DNA from: Candidatus Faecaligallichristensenella faecipullorum
GTDB taxonomy: Bacteria; Bacillota; Clostridia; Christensenellales; Aristaeellaceae
NCBI GenBank assembly: GCA_018716505.1
Contig: DVJW01000010.1
Location: 1-38,604, forward strand
Length of the DNA: 38,604 bases
Direction of reading: 5' to 3'
Made by a program: the position numbers and the translations under genes. This document shows positions 7,251 through 14,785 of this stretch, one piece after another (positions within the stretch are counted from its first letter, which is position 1; each line of letters begins with the position of its first letter). Below the pieces are notes generated by a model. That model had not been told where the DNA came from. It saw only the letters and a list, made by a program, of their open reading frames with translations, and made no database searches.

Positions 7251-8752
7251 GGATCATTCTTTCCCCGGACGAGATGCGCTCGCTGGAGGCGCGCTATTTT
7301 GAGGAGACGGGCGTGGCCTCGGAGACCCTGATGGAGCGGGCGGCCCAGGGCGTGGTGGAGGCGCTGAACCAGCGGCTTCACGGAGCCAAGGGCAGGCGGG
7401 CGCTGTTTGCCTGCGGTCCGGGCAACAATGGGGGAGACGGTTACGCGGCGGCCCGGCTGTTCGCGGACAGAGGCGGCAGGGCGCTGGTTTTGACCATGGG
7501 CGACCCGGAGCGGCAAAAGGGCGACGCGTTAAAAAACCTTAAGCGCATACAAGCCTATCCCGGGGTGGAGTTTACGGATTTTGAGCGGGTCATGAAGGAG
7601 GAGCGGCCGGACGCCTGGGTGGACGCCCTCTTTGGCATCGGCCTTTCCCGGCCGGTGGAGGGAGAATTTGCCGCGCTGATGGAGCGCATGGAGCGGGATC
7701 GCCGGCAAGGATCCCTGGTGCTCGCGGTGGATATCCCCTCGGGTCTGGATGGAAAGAGCGGGCGAGTGCTGGGAACCGCGGTGCGTGCGGATGTCACGGT
7801 GAGCTTTGAGTGCGCGAAATGGGGACATCTTTTAAACGATGGTTTGGATATGTGCGGGGATTTAAGGGTGTATCCCATTGGCATCCCCCATCATATGTTG
7901 CCCGTGGACGCCCTGCGCGAGTTTGAAAACCAGGATTTCGAGGCCTTTCTTCCCCGGCGCAGGCGCAACAGCCACAAGGGGATTTATGGAAATCTTTTGC
8001 TGATCGCGGGTTCGGTGGGCATGGCCGGGGCCTGCATATTGGCGGCGGGCGCGGCCATGAGAAGCGGGGTGGGGCTGATTTCGGTGGCCTGCCCGGCCTC
8101 CATCGTGCCCATCGTTCAGCAGGCCGCGCCCTGCGCCACCTGCCTGCCGCTGAAGGAAGAGCGGGGCGCGGTTTCCCGGGAAGCCATTCCCGAATTGGAG
8201 CAGGCCCTAAAGGGAAAGGACGCCCTGGCCATAGGGCCTGGATTGTCCACCCGCGCCGCGCCCCAGGTGGTGGAATGGGCCTTGAAAACCGGCCTGCCCG
8301 CGGTGCTGGATGCCGACGCCCTCAACCTGATCAGCCAAAATCTTGATCTGAAGGCCCTGCTCAGGCCGCATCATGTGATTACGCCCCATCCGGGCGAGGC
8401 CGCGCGGCTCTTGGGCCGGGTCATGGGGGATCCGGTGGCGGACGTTCGGGCCCTGAGGAATCTGGGGCCGGTGGCGTTGCTCAAGGGCGCGTCCAGCTTA
8501 ATTTGCGGAGACAAGATTACCCTTTCCGCCCAGGGCAGCGTGGGCATGGCTTCCGGAGGCAGCGGGGATGTGCTCACCGGCATCACCGGCGCGCTGCTGG
8601 CCGGAGGGATGGAGCCCGAGCGCGCGGCGTTTCTGGCCAGCGCCATTCATGGACGGGCGGGCGAATATGCCGAAGCCCAATGGGGTCAGGTCTCCATGAC
8701 GGCCCTGGATCAAATAGAGAATCTGAGTCAGGTATTTCAGAACAGGGGGTAG
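7247..8752 (+). CDS. nnr: Bifunctional NAD(P)H-hydrate repair enzyme (epimerase / ADP-dependent dehydratase)
   Basis: 501 aa. It repairs hydrated NADH and NADPH. The N-terminal YjeF epimerase domain (about 1-215) shows CGPGNNGGDGYAAARLF and VDIPSGLDG. The C-terminal dehydratase domain (about 235-500) shows GNLLLIAGSVGMAGA, ITPHPGEAARLL and the nucleotide-binding ASGGSGDVLTGITGALL. The fused two-domain form is the usual bacterial arrangement. GGAGG lies six bases before the ATG at 7247, which overlaps the acpS stop. The same frame is open upstream to 7124 but that part overlaps acpS and is not coding. Confidence 0.95.
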   Translation: MRIILSPDEMRSLEARYFEETGVASETLMERAAQGVVEALNQRLHGAKGRRALFACGPGNNGGDGYAAARLFADRGGRALVLTMGDPERQKGDALKNLKRIQAYPGVEFTDFERVMKEERPDAWVDALFGIGLSRPVEGEFAALMERMERDRRQGSLVLAVDIPSGLDGKSGRVLGTAVRADVTVSFECAKWGHLLNDGLDMCGDLRVYPIGIPHHMLPVDALREFENQDFEAFLPRRRRNSHKGIYGNLLLIAGSVGMAGACILAAGAAMRSGVGLISVACPASIVPIVQQAAPCATCLPLKEERGAVSREAIPELEQALKGKDALAIGPGLSTRAAPQVVEWALKTGLPAVLDADALNLISQNLDLKALLRPHHVITPHPGEAARLLGRVMGDPVADVRALRNLGPVALLKGASSLICGDKITLSAQGSVGMASGGSGDVLTGITGALLAGGMEPERAAFLASAIHGRAGEYAEAQWGQVSMTALDQIENLSQVFQNRG

Positions 8753-8851
8753 TTTATCCGGCGTTCTTCCGCTAACCCAAAAGCCGCTTTCCGCATAGGA
8801 TGGATTGGGGCGCACGGCGCTTTCAACCACACAGGCGGAGCGTGAAGAACG

Positions 8852-9193
8852 ATGATTGCGAGAGGAGAAATCTATCTGGCGGCGCTGGATCCGGTGGTGG
8901 GCTCCGAACAGGGCGGCGTGAGGCCGGTTTTAATTATTCAAAACAACGTGGGCAACCGATTCAGCCCCACGGTAATCGTGCTGGCCATAACGTCGCAGCT
9001 GGGTAAGGCGCGTCTGCCCACCCATGTGGAAATTCCGGCCCAGGGCCATGGGCTCAACAAGGACTCGGTGGCGCTCGCCGAGCAAATTCGTACCTTGGAT
9101 AAGCGCAGATTGCGGGAATATCTGGGTTGCCTGTCCGAAGAGGTTATGAAGCGGGTGGATACCGCGATAAAAATGTCGCTGGAACTCAGATAA
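8852..9193 (+). CDS. mazF: MazF/PemK-family endoribonuclease toxin (no adjacent antitoxin)
   Basis: 113 aa. It matches NdoA/Maz[20 protein letters not shown], the conserved Arg24 of the GVRPVLII loop, and the Thr47-Ser48 pair of VIVLAITSQ that forms the active site in B. subtilis NdoA. It presumably cleaves single-stranded mRNA at a short motif. The usual MazE/NdoAI antitoxin gene precedes mazF, but here only 99 bases separate it from nnr, and they cannot hold one. The following gene is yitT. The ribosome site is weak (AGGCGGAGCG, then GAAGAACG before ATG). So either the antitoxin is elsewhere or the protein acts without one. Confidence 0.93.
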   Translation: MIARGEIYLAALDPVVGSEQGGVRPVLIIQNNVGNRFSPTVIVLAITSQLGKARLPTHVEIPAQGHGLNKDSVALAEQIRTLDKRRLREYLGCLSEEVMKRVDTAIKMSLELR

Positions 9194-9241
9194 AGGCATG
9201 AAGCCGCGCGCGCTGGGCGCATACTAAAGCGGAGGAGGCGT

Positions 9242-10129
9242 ATGAATGCAATGAAAAAGCGTTTGGGAAAGGAAATTCGACAGTATGCGCTGATGATGAT
9301 AGGACTATTGGCCTGTGGCCTGGCCTACAGGCTGTTTCTGATTCCCAACGAGGTTGCGCCCGGCGGATTTACCGGCGTGGGCCAGCTGCTGAACAGCCTT
9401 TTGGGTTGGTCGGTGGGCTGGGTCACGCTGGCGCTGAATATTCCTCTGTTTTTGTTGAGCGCGCGTTCGCTGGGCCTGGATTTTGGCGTCCGTTCATTGG
9501 TGGCTACGATTGGGCTTTCGCTGCTTTTGGATTATCTGCCCTTGCCCGCGGCCACCGATGACCGGATGCTGGCCGCGGTATTCGGCGGGGTGTTGGGCGG
9601 GGTGGGGTTTGGACTCATCCTCAGGGGCAACGCCACCACCGGCGGCACCGATATGTTGGCCAAGCTGGTGCATGACCGCTTCCCTATGGTTAAGGTCAGC
9701 GTGGTGCTGTTCGCGGTGGATGCGCTGGTGATCCTGGCTTCAGCGTTGGTGTTTGACGCCACGGCCGCCATGTTTGCCCTGATTGCCAGCTTTTTGATGA
9801 GCAAAATGGTGGATGTGGTGCTGGAAGGCATGAACGCGGCCAAGGCCTATTTTATCATCTCGGAAAAGTCCGAGGTGATCGCCCGGCGGATTATGGACGA
9901 GCTGGAGCGCGGGGTCACGGCCCTGGATGGCCGGGGCATGTACTCCGGGGCGGACAAGCATGTGCTGCTCTGCGTCATCAGCCGGATGGAATCCGTCCGG
10001 CTGCGCAATATTGTGGCCGAGGAGGATGACCGGGCGTTCGTCATTGCCACCGATGTGCGCGAGGCCCTGGGCGAAGGGTTCAGACCCCATGCCAAGGCGT
10101 CCGGGCCGGTAAAAAGCGGGCAAAATTAA
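9242..10129 (+). CDS. yitT: YitT family membrane protein
   Basis: 295 aa. The first 190 residues form five to six membrane helices with the family signature IPNEVAPGGFTGVGQLLN and the GNATTGGTDMLAKL segment. The C-terminal 90 residues (KAYFIISEKSEVIARRI to the end) are the cytoplasmic DUF2179 domain. This is the typical two-domain layout (DUF161 plus DUF2179). The function of the family is not established, and a transport role is only suspected. A strong GGAGGAGG lies just before the ATG. It follows mazF by 48 bases and is probably the last gene of the birA operon. Confidence 0.9.
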   Translation: MNAMKKRLGKEIRQYALMMIGLLACGLAYRLFLIPNEVAPGGFTGVGQLLNSLLGWSVGWVTLALNIPLFLLSARSLGLDFGVRSLVATIGLSLLLDYLPLPAATDDRMLAAVFGGVLGGVGFGLILRGNATTGGTDMLAKLVHDRFPMVKVSVVLFAVDALVILASALVFDATAAMFALIASFLMSKMVDVVLEGMNAAKAYFIISEKSEVIARRIMDELERGVTALDGRGMYSGADKHVLLCVISRMESVRLRNIVAEEDDRAFVIATDVREALGEGFRPHAKASGPVKSGQN

Positions 10130-10137
10130 GCCTCCGG

Positions 10138-10182
10138 CCTTGACGCCGGGCGGGAAACCCCGTATAATATTCTGCGTCAAGG
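10138..10182 (+). promoter_or_regulatory. Sigma-A promoter of the glp-like operon, with flanking inverted repeat
   Basis: There is a -35 TTGACG (10140-10145), a 17-base spacer and a -10 TATAAT (10163-10168), one of the best promoters in the window. A 9-bp inverted repeat, CCTTGACGC (10138-10146) and GCGTCAAGG (10174-10182), brackets it. One arm overlaps the -35 and the other lies near the start point, so it could be an operator. That role is inference. Confidence 0.8.
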
Positions 10183-10195
10183 CAGAGATTGAGAG

Positions 10196-10250
10196 AAGCC
10201 ATGGCAAAGAATCCTTTTTTGATGGAAGGATTGTTTGCCATGGCTTTTTC
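10196..10250 (+). terminator. Leader terminator (attenuator) upstream of the glp-like operon
   Basis: A stem of about 20 pairs with one mismatch: AGCCATGGCAAAGAATCCT (10197-10215) pairs with AGGATTGTTTGCCATGGCT (10227-10245). The loop is about 10 bases and a run of T follows. It lies downstream of the promoter (-10 at 10163) and 36 bases upstream of the first codon at 10286, so it would stop transcription before the operon unless overcome. In B. subtilis, GlpP lets polymerase read through such leader terminators of glpD and glpFK. Control by a GlpP-like protein here is inference. Confidence 0.75.
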
Positions 10251-10285
10251 CATAAACGCATCTGCTGAGGAAGGATGAAAACAGG

Positions 10286-11725
10286 ATGGTTGAACGTTGG
10301 GACGTGGTCATTATCGGCGGCGGCGTAACCGGTTGCGCCATTGCCAGGGAGCTGTCCCGGTACCGGCTGAAGATCGCCCTTGTGGAGGCGGCCGAGGATG
10401 TGGCCATGGGCGCATCCCGGGCCAACAGCGCCATTGTGCACGCGGGTTACGATGCCGAACCGGGCACCTTGATGGCCGAATTAAACGTCAAGGGAAACGC
10501 GATGTACGATGAATGGTGCGGGCAGCTGCATGTGCCGCTGCAGCGCATCGGTTCGCTGGTGATCGGTTTTAACGAGGAAGACAAGCTGGAAATTGAAAAG
10601 CTCTATCAGCGCGGACTCAAAAACGGCGTGCCGGACATGCGCATCATCTCGGGGGATGAGGCGCGGGCAATGGAGCCCCGGCTGAATGAAAAGGTGATCT
10701 GCGCGCTGCATGCCGGAACCGGGGCCATTACCTGTCCCTATGAGATGACCATCGCCTGTGCGGAAAACGCCCGGCAAAACGGGGTACAGTTTATCATGAA
10801 CGCCCCGGTACGGGCTATTAAGCCCGAGGCAGACGGCTTTTTAATCCGGGCGGGCGAAAGCGATCTGCGCGCCCGGTATGTGATTAATGCCGCAGGGGTA
10901 TATGCGGACGATGTTTCGCGCCTGATTGGCGATCATTCCTATTCGGTTTTCCCGCGCAAGGGCGAGTATATGCTGTTGGACAAGAGTGCGGGCGGGTTTA
11001 AGAAAGTCATCTTCCAGACCCCCTCCAAGCTGGGCAAGGGGGTATTGGTTTCGCCCACCGTGGACGGCAACGCCTTCGCCGGGCCCACCGCGGTGGATAT
11101 CCAGGACAAGGCCGACAACCAGGTCACCGATGAGGGCATCGCCCAGCTCACCGGGCTTTCCAGAAAGTCGGTGCCTTCCATCAACCTGCGCGCGGTCATC
11201 ACCTCCTTTGCCGGGGTGCGCGCCCAGCCTTCCACTGGGGATTTCATCATCCGTCCCTCGGAAAAACATGCCCATTTCATACACGCCGCGGGCATCTGTT
11301 CGCCCGGATTGACCAGCGCTCCGGCCATTGCCCAGCGGGTGGCGGATCTTCTGGCCGGTCAGGGGCTTGAGCTGCCGGAAAATCCGGAATTTGACCCGGT
11401 GCGCCTGCCCATCCCGGCCTTCCGGCATATGAGCAATGAGGAGCGCATTCAGGCGATCAAGGCCAATCCGGCCTATGGACGGATCATCTGCCGGTGCGAG
11501 ACCATTACCGAGGCGGAAATCGTGGAGGCCATTCACCGGGGCGCCCGTTCGCTGGACGGGGTCAAGCGGCGCACCCGCGCGGGTATGGGCCGCTGTCAGG
11601 GCGGCTTCTGCGGGCCCAGGGTAATGGAACTGCTCAGCCGGGAGCTCAAGGTTCCCATGGAGCGCCTGACCAAATTCGGCGGCGGCTCGAACCTTTTGGT
11701 GGGCAAGCTAAAGGAGGACAAATGA
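10286..11725 (+). CDS. GlpA-like FAD-dependent oxidoreductase (anaerobic glycerol-3-phosphate dehydrogenase type)
   Basis: 479 aa. The N-terminal FAD-binding motif is VVIIGGGVTGCAIAREL, followed by a DAO-type domain resembling GlpA and LhgO (ANSAIVHAGYDAEPGT). The C-terminal 90 residues form a BFD-like [2Fe-2S] domain, with CRCE and later GRCQGGFCGPRV supplying the four Cys. This architecture, followed by an FAD/NAD oxidoreductase and a DUF1667 protein, is the clostridial glycerol-3-phosphate dehydrogenase arrangement. The likely reaction is oxidation of glycerol 3-phosphate to dihydroxyacetone phosphate, but other 2-hydroxy acids are possible. The ribosome site is modest (GAGGAAGG at about 11 bases). 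The stop overlaps the next start (ATGA). The leader holds a terminator-type attenuator. Confidence 0.85.
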   Translation: MVERWDVVIIGGGVTGCAIARELSRYRLKIALVEAAEDVAMGASRANSAIVHAGYDAEPGTLMAELNVKGNAMYDEWCGQLHVPLQRIGSLVIGFNEEDKLEIEKLYQRGLKNGVPDMRIISGDEARAMEPRLNEKVICALHAGTGAITCPYEMTIACAENARQNGVQFIMNAPVRAIKPEADGFLIRAGESDLRARYVINAAGVYADDVSRLIGDHSYSVFPRKGEYMLLDKSAGGFKKVIFQTPSKLGKGVLVSPTVDGNAFAGPTAVDIQDKADNQVTDEGIAQLTGLSRKSVPSINLRAVITSFAGVRAQPSTGDFIIRPSEKHAHFIHAAGICSPGLTSAPAIAQRVADLLAGQGLELPENPEFDPVRLPIPAFRHMSNEERIQAIKANPAYGRIICRCETITEAEIVEAIHRGARSLDGVKRRTRAGMGRCQGGFCGPRVMELLSRELKVPMERLTKFGGGSNLLVGKLKEDK

Positions 11726-12996
11726 GCATGGAGGGAAAACCCATGATGAAATGCGACGTGGCGGTCATTGGCGGCGGTCCGGCCGGATTGGCGGCGGCCA
11801 TCGAAGCGGCCAAGGCGTCCAAAGAGATCAAGGTGCTGGTGCTGGAGCGCGATCATGAGCTGGGCGGGATTTTGCAGCAATGTATTCACAACGGCTTTGG
11901 GCTGCATTTTTTCGGCGAGGAGCTCACCGGCCCGGAATACGCGGCGCGCTTTATCGACCAGTTAAAGGATACCGGAATAGAAATCTGGAGCGATTGCATG
12001 GCCTTGGAGCTCAGCGCGGATCGAAAAATTTTGGCCGTGAGCGCCCAGCATGGCCTCACGACCATTGAGGCGGGCGCGGTGGTCTTGGCCATGGGCTGCC
12101 GCGAGCGCACCCGGGGCGCGCTGAACATTCCGGGCACCCGGCCCGCCGGGGTGTATACCGCGGGCTGCGCCCAACGGCTGGTGAACATGGAGGGCTATCT
12201 GCCGGGTAAGCGCGCGGTGATTTTGGGTTCGGGCGACATCGGGCTGATCATGGCCCGGCGCATGACCTGGGAGGGGGCCAAGGTGGAGATGGTGTGCGAG
12301 CTGATGCCCTATTCCAGCGGCCTCAACCGCAATATCGTCCAGTGCCTGGAGGATAACAACATTCCCCTCAAGTTCAATCATACCGTAACCCGAATCCATG
12401 GCAAGGAGCGGGTGGAAGCCGTCACCGTGGCCGAGGTGGATCCGGCCACCCGAAAGCCCATTCCGGGCACCGAGCAAAAGGTGGAATGCGATACCTTGCT
12501 CTTGTCCGTGGGCCTGATTCCGGAGAATGAGCTTTCCCGGGCGGCCGGGGTGGAAATGGACCCGGTGACCAGCGGGGCCACGGTGAATGAGGATCGCGAG
12601 ACCTCGATTCCCGGGGTGTTTGCCTGCGGCAATGTGCTGCATGTGCATGACCTGGTGGATAATGTGAGCGCCGAGGCCATTTTGGCCGGCAGGGCCGCCG
12701 GGGCTTATGCCCTGAATCCCCGAAAGGAAGCCGGGGAATACTACAATGTCCGGGGCCAAAATGGGGTTCGCTATGTGGTGCCCCAGCGGATTCATAAGGA
12801 CAAGACCGGCAAGGTTGATCTGTATTTCCGGGTGGGCGCGGCCTATAAGCCGGCGCAGCTCAATATTTACAGCGGGGACAGCCTGATCGCCAGCCGCAAA
12901 AAGGCGGTCATGACCCCGGGCGAAATGGAAAAGGTGACGCTGGATATGGATAAAGTGAAGGGCGATTTGGTTTTGAGCATCGCGGGGGAGGCGTAA
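11722..12996 (+). CDS. NAD(P)/FAD-dependent pyridine nucleotide-disulfide-type oxidoreductase (GlpB-like partner)
   Basis: 424 aa from the ATG at 11722, which follows AAGGAGG at good spacing and overlaps the previous stop. The N-terminal FAD motif is VAVIGGGPAGLAAAIEAA, and a second nucleotide-binding motif (VILGSGDIGLIMARR) sits mid-protein. A further FAD-contact segment, TSIPGVFACGN, follows. Proteins of this type partner GlpA-like dehydrogenases in anaerobes and probably pass electrons on to NAD(P) or another acceptor. The reading frame is open about 230 bases further upstream, but that part lies in the preceding gene and is not coding. The stop is two bases before the next start. Confidence 0.88.
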   Translation: MSMEGKPMMKCDVAVIGGGPAGLAAAIEAAKASKEIKVLVLERDHELGGILQQCIHNGFGLHFFGEELTGPEYAARFIDQLKDTGIEIWSDCMALELSADRKILAVSAQHGLTTIEAGAVVLAMGCRERTRGALNIPGTRPAGVYTAGCAQRLVNMEGYLPGKRAVILGSGDIGLIMARRMTWEGAKVEMVCELMPYSSGLNRNIVQCLEDNNIPLKFNHTVTRIHGKERVEAVTVAEVDPATRKPIPGTEQKVECDTLLLSVGLIPENELSRAAGVEMDPVTSGATVNEDRETSIPGVFACGNVLHVHDLVDNVSAEAILAGRAAGAYALNPRKEAGEYYNVRGQNGVRYVVPQRIHKDKTGKVDLYFRVGAAYKPAQLNIYSGDSLIASRKKAVMTPGEMEKVTLDMDKVKGDLVLSIAGEA

Positions 12997-12998
12997 AC

Positions 12999-13361
12999 AT
13001 GGAACAGAGGGAAATGGTTTGCATCGTTTGCCCCATGGGATGCCGGTTAAAGGTCACCATGCAGGACGGGCAGGTCAGCGTTTCGGGCAATACCTGCAAG
13101 CGCGGCGCGGTTTATGGGGAACAGGAAATGCGCTGTCCCATGCGGGTGGTGACTTCCACGGTTCGGGTGCGCGGGGGACGGCATCCCATGTGTCCGGTAA
13201 AGACCGCTCAGTCGGTGCCCAAGGCCGAAATTGACCGGGTGCTGGAGGCGGTACGCCAGGTGCGCGTACAGGCGCCCGTGAAAATCGGGGACGTGGTGCT
13301 TCCCAACATCGCGGGCACCGGGGTCAATTTGGTGGCCTCGGGCAATGTGAAGGCGGAATAA
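12999..13361 (+). CDS. DUF1667 domain-containing iron-sulfur-type protein
   Basis: 120 aa. The family is recognised from CIVCPMGCRLKV near the N-terminus, then GNTCKRGAVYGEQE, MRVVTSTVRV and MCPVKTAQSVPK. The conserved Cys set (Cys8, Cys11 and Cys15 of CIVCPMGC, then Cys32, with further Cys near residues 46 and 66) suggests an iron-sulfur or metal site. DUF1667 proteins nearly always follow the GlpA-like and FAD/NAD oxidoreductase genes, as here, and are likely a third subunit playing the role of GlpC. Direct biochemical proof is lacking. GGAGG lies seven bases before the ATG. A bidirectional terminator follows. Confidence 0.88.
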   Translation: MEQREMVCIVCPMGCRLKVTMQDGQVSVSGNTCKRGAVYGEQEMRCPMRVVTSTVRVRGGRHPMCPVKTAQSVPKAEIDRVLEAVRQVRVQAPVKIGDVVLPNIAGTGVNLVASGNVKAE

Positions 13362-13365
13362 AAAT

Positions 13366-13408
13366 CAATGGTGCTGTTGCGAATGAATAGGCAACAGCAC
13401 CATTTTTA
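13366..13408. terminator. Bidirectional terminator between convergent operons
   Basis: The stem is AATGGTGCTGTTGC (13367-13380) with GCAACAGCACCATT (13391-13404), 14 perfect pairs with a 10-base loop. T follows on the plus strand, and on the minus strand the stem is followed by GATTTTTATT. It ends both the DUF1667 operon (plus) and the amidase operon (minus). Confidence 0.9.
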
Positions 13409-13415
13409 TGGGAAT

Positions 13416-14741
13416 TTAAAGGGGCGGCAGAGGGATGGGCGAGGTGTATTTTTCCATCGTCAGCGCGGCCGCGTACAGCTTTTCCTCGTCCGCGCCGTAC
13501 AGGATCATGCCCCGCGGGGTGCCGTCCTTCGCCATGCACAACCGCAGGGCCAGAGAGGGAAAGCCCAAAAAGTGCATGACATTGGTGGGGCCGGTCATCA
13601 GGCAGGCGTCGTATTTTTTCAGGTCTTCGGCGAGCTGCGCGCCAAGCTTTTGGCGCTCGGCCAGGGCCCGAAGATAAATTTCGTCGTCCAGTTTTCCGGA
13701 GGGGCCGTCCAGCGCCCCGCGCAGATATTCGATTCCGTACCGCATCATGGTGGGATGTTCCTCGTAATAGCGAACGATTTCCTCGAGCGTCCGGCGCCGG
13801 GCCCTGGATTCGGATAGATACGCCTCCAGGTCATGCCGGAATTCATAGCGCATGATGTCCCTTTGCTGCGGACAATAGGGGTGCTGCACGGTCTCGATTT
13901 GAGCTCCATCGGCCCTGAGCGCGCTGAGCAGCCGGTCATAGCGTTCCATCTGGGCCGCGGAAACCTGTTCCTGGTTGTAAAGGTTTACGGCCAAGCGGAT
14001 TTTCTCCGGCGGCGCCGGCTCAATGGGCCGTAGCGGCCGGTCTCGCATGCAGGAATAGACGAGCAGCGCGTCGCGCAGGTCGCGGGTGATGGGCCCGGCG
14101 CTGTCCAGCGTTCGGGCGATGGGCAGGATGCCCTGGGAAGACAGCGCTCCATGGGGCGGCTTCAATCCGGTCACCCCGTTGTCCGTGGCGCAGCCCACGA
14201 TGGAGAAGGAGGTGTCGGTGCCGATGGCCGCGGCGCATAGGCCCGCCGACATGGCCACCGCCGAGCCGGTGCTGGATCCGCTGGGATCCTTTTGGGGATC
14301 ATAGGCGTTGATTACCTGTCCCCCGCGGGCGCTGTATCCGTTGGGGGTACGCGCGCCCGTGTAGTTGGCGAACTCAGTCATGTTGGTCTTGCCCAGAATC
14401 AAGGCGCCGCTTCGGCGCAAGTTGGCCACGATGGGCGCGTCTTTCCAGGCTAGGTTATCGGCCAAAGCCAGGCTTCCGGCGGTGGTGTGCAGCCCGGCCA
14501 CGTCAATGTTGTCCTTGATGAGCACCGGAAGCCCAAACATCGCGCCGTCCCGGCCGGACTTCAGGTTGTCCATCGCGCGGGCCTGGTCCAAAACAGCTTC
14601 GTTCAGCTCGGCCACCGCATTCAGGCCGCCTTTACCGCCGTATTTTTCAATTCGCGCCAAAAAAGCCCGGGCCACTTCCTCCACCCCCAAGCGCCGTTGG
14701 CGAATTTCCGCCGCGAGCTGCAGGGCTGTCATTGAGAACAT
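13416..14741 (-). CDS. Amidase (amidase signature family)
   Basis: 441 aa. The Ser-cisSer-Lys hydrolase family is shown by the catalytic Lys in GLPVLIKDNIDVAG, the Gly/Ser-rich signature DPSGSSTGSAVAMSAGL containing the cis-Ser, and the nucleophile Ser in GTDTSFSIVG. In most amidases that segment reads TDTGGS, so the two residues before the nucleophile differ. It could be a small-amide or peptide amidase; no GatB or GatC genes are nearby, so a tRNA amidotransferase role is unlikely. I chose the ATG at 14741 because AGGAGG lies seven bases before it; an ATG six bases upstream is too close to that site. It is the last gene of a four-gene minus-strand operon. Confidence 0.9.
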   Translation of the reverse strand: MFSMTALQLAAEIRQRRLGVEEVARAFLARIEKYGGKGGLNAVAELNEAVLDQARAMDNLKSGRDGAMFGLPVLIKDNIDVAGLHTTAGSLALADNLAWKDAPIVANLRRSGALILGKTNMTEFANYTGARTPNGYSARGGQVINAYDPQKDPSGSSTGSAVAMSAGLCAAAIGTDTSFSIVGCATDNGVTGLKPPHGALSSQGILPIARTLDSAGPITRDLRDALLVYSCMRDRPLRPIEPAPPEKIRLAVNLYNQEQVSAAQMERYDRLLSALRADGAQIETVQHPYCPQQRDIMRYEFRHDLEAYLSESRARRRTLEEIVRYYEEHPTMMRYGIEYLRGALDGPSGKLDDEIYLRALAERQKLGAQLAEDLKKYDACLMTGPTNVMHFLGFPSLALRLCMAKDGTPRGMILYGADEEKLYAAALTMEKYTSPIPLPPL

Positions 14742-14785
14742 AGTCATACCTCCTTGAAGGGACGGTTTGGCGCCCAATATTTTTT

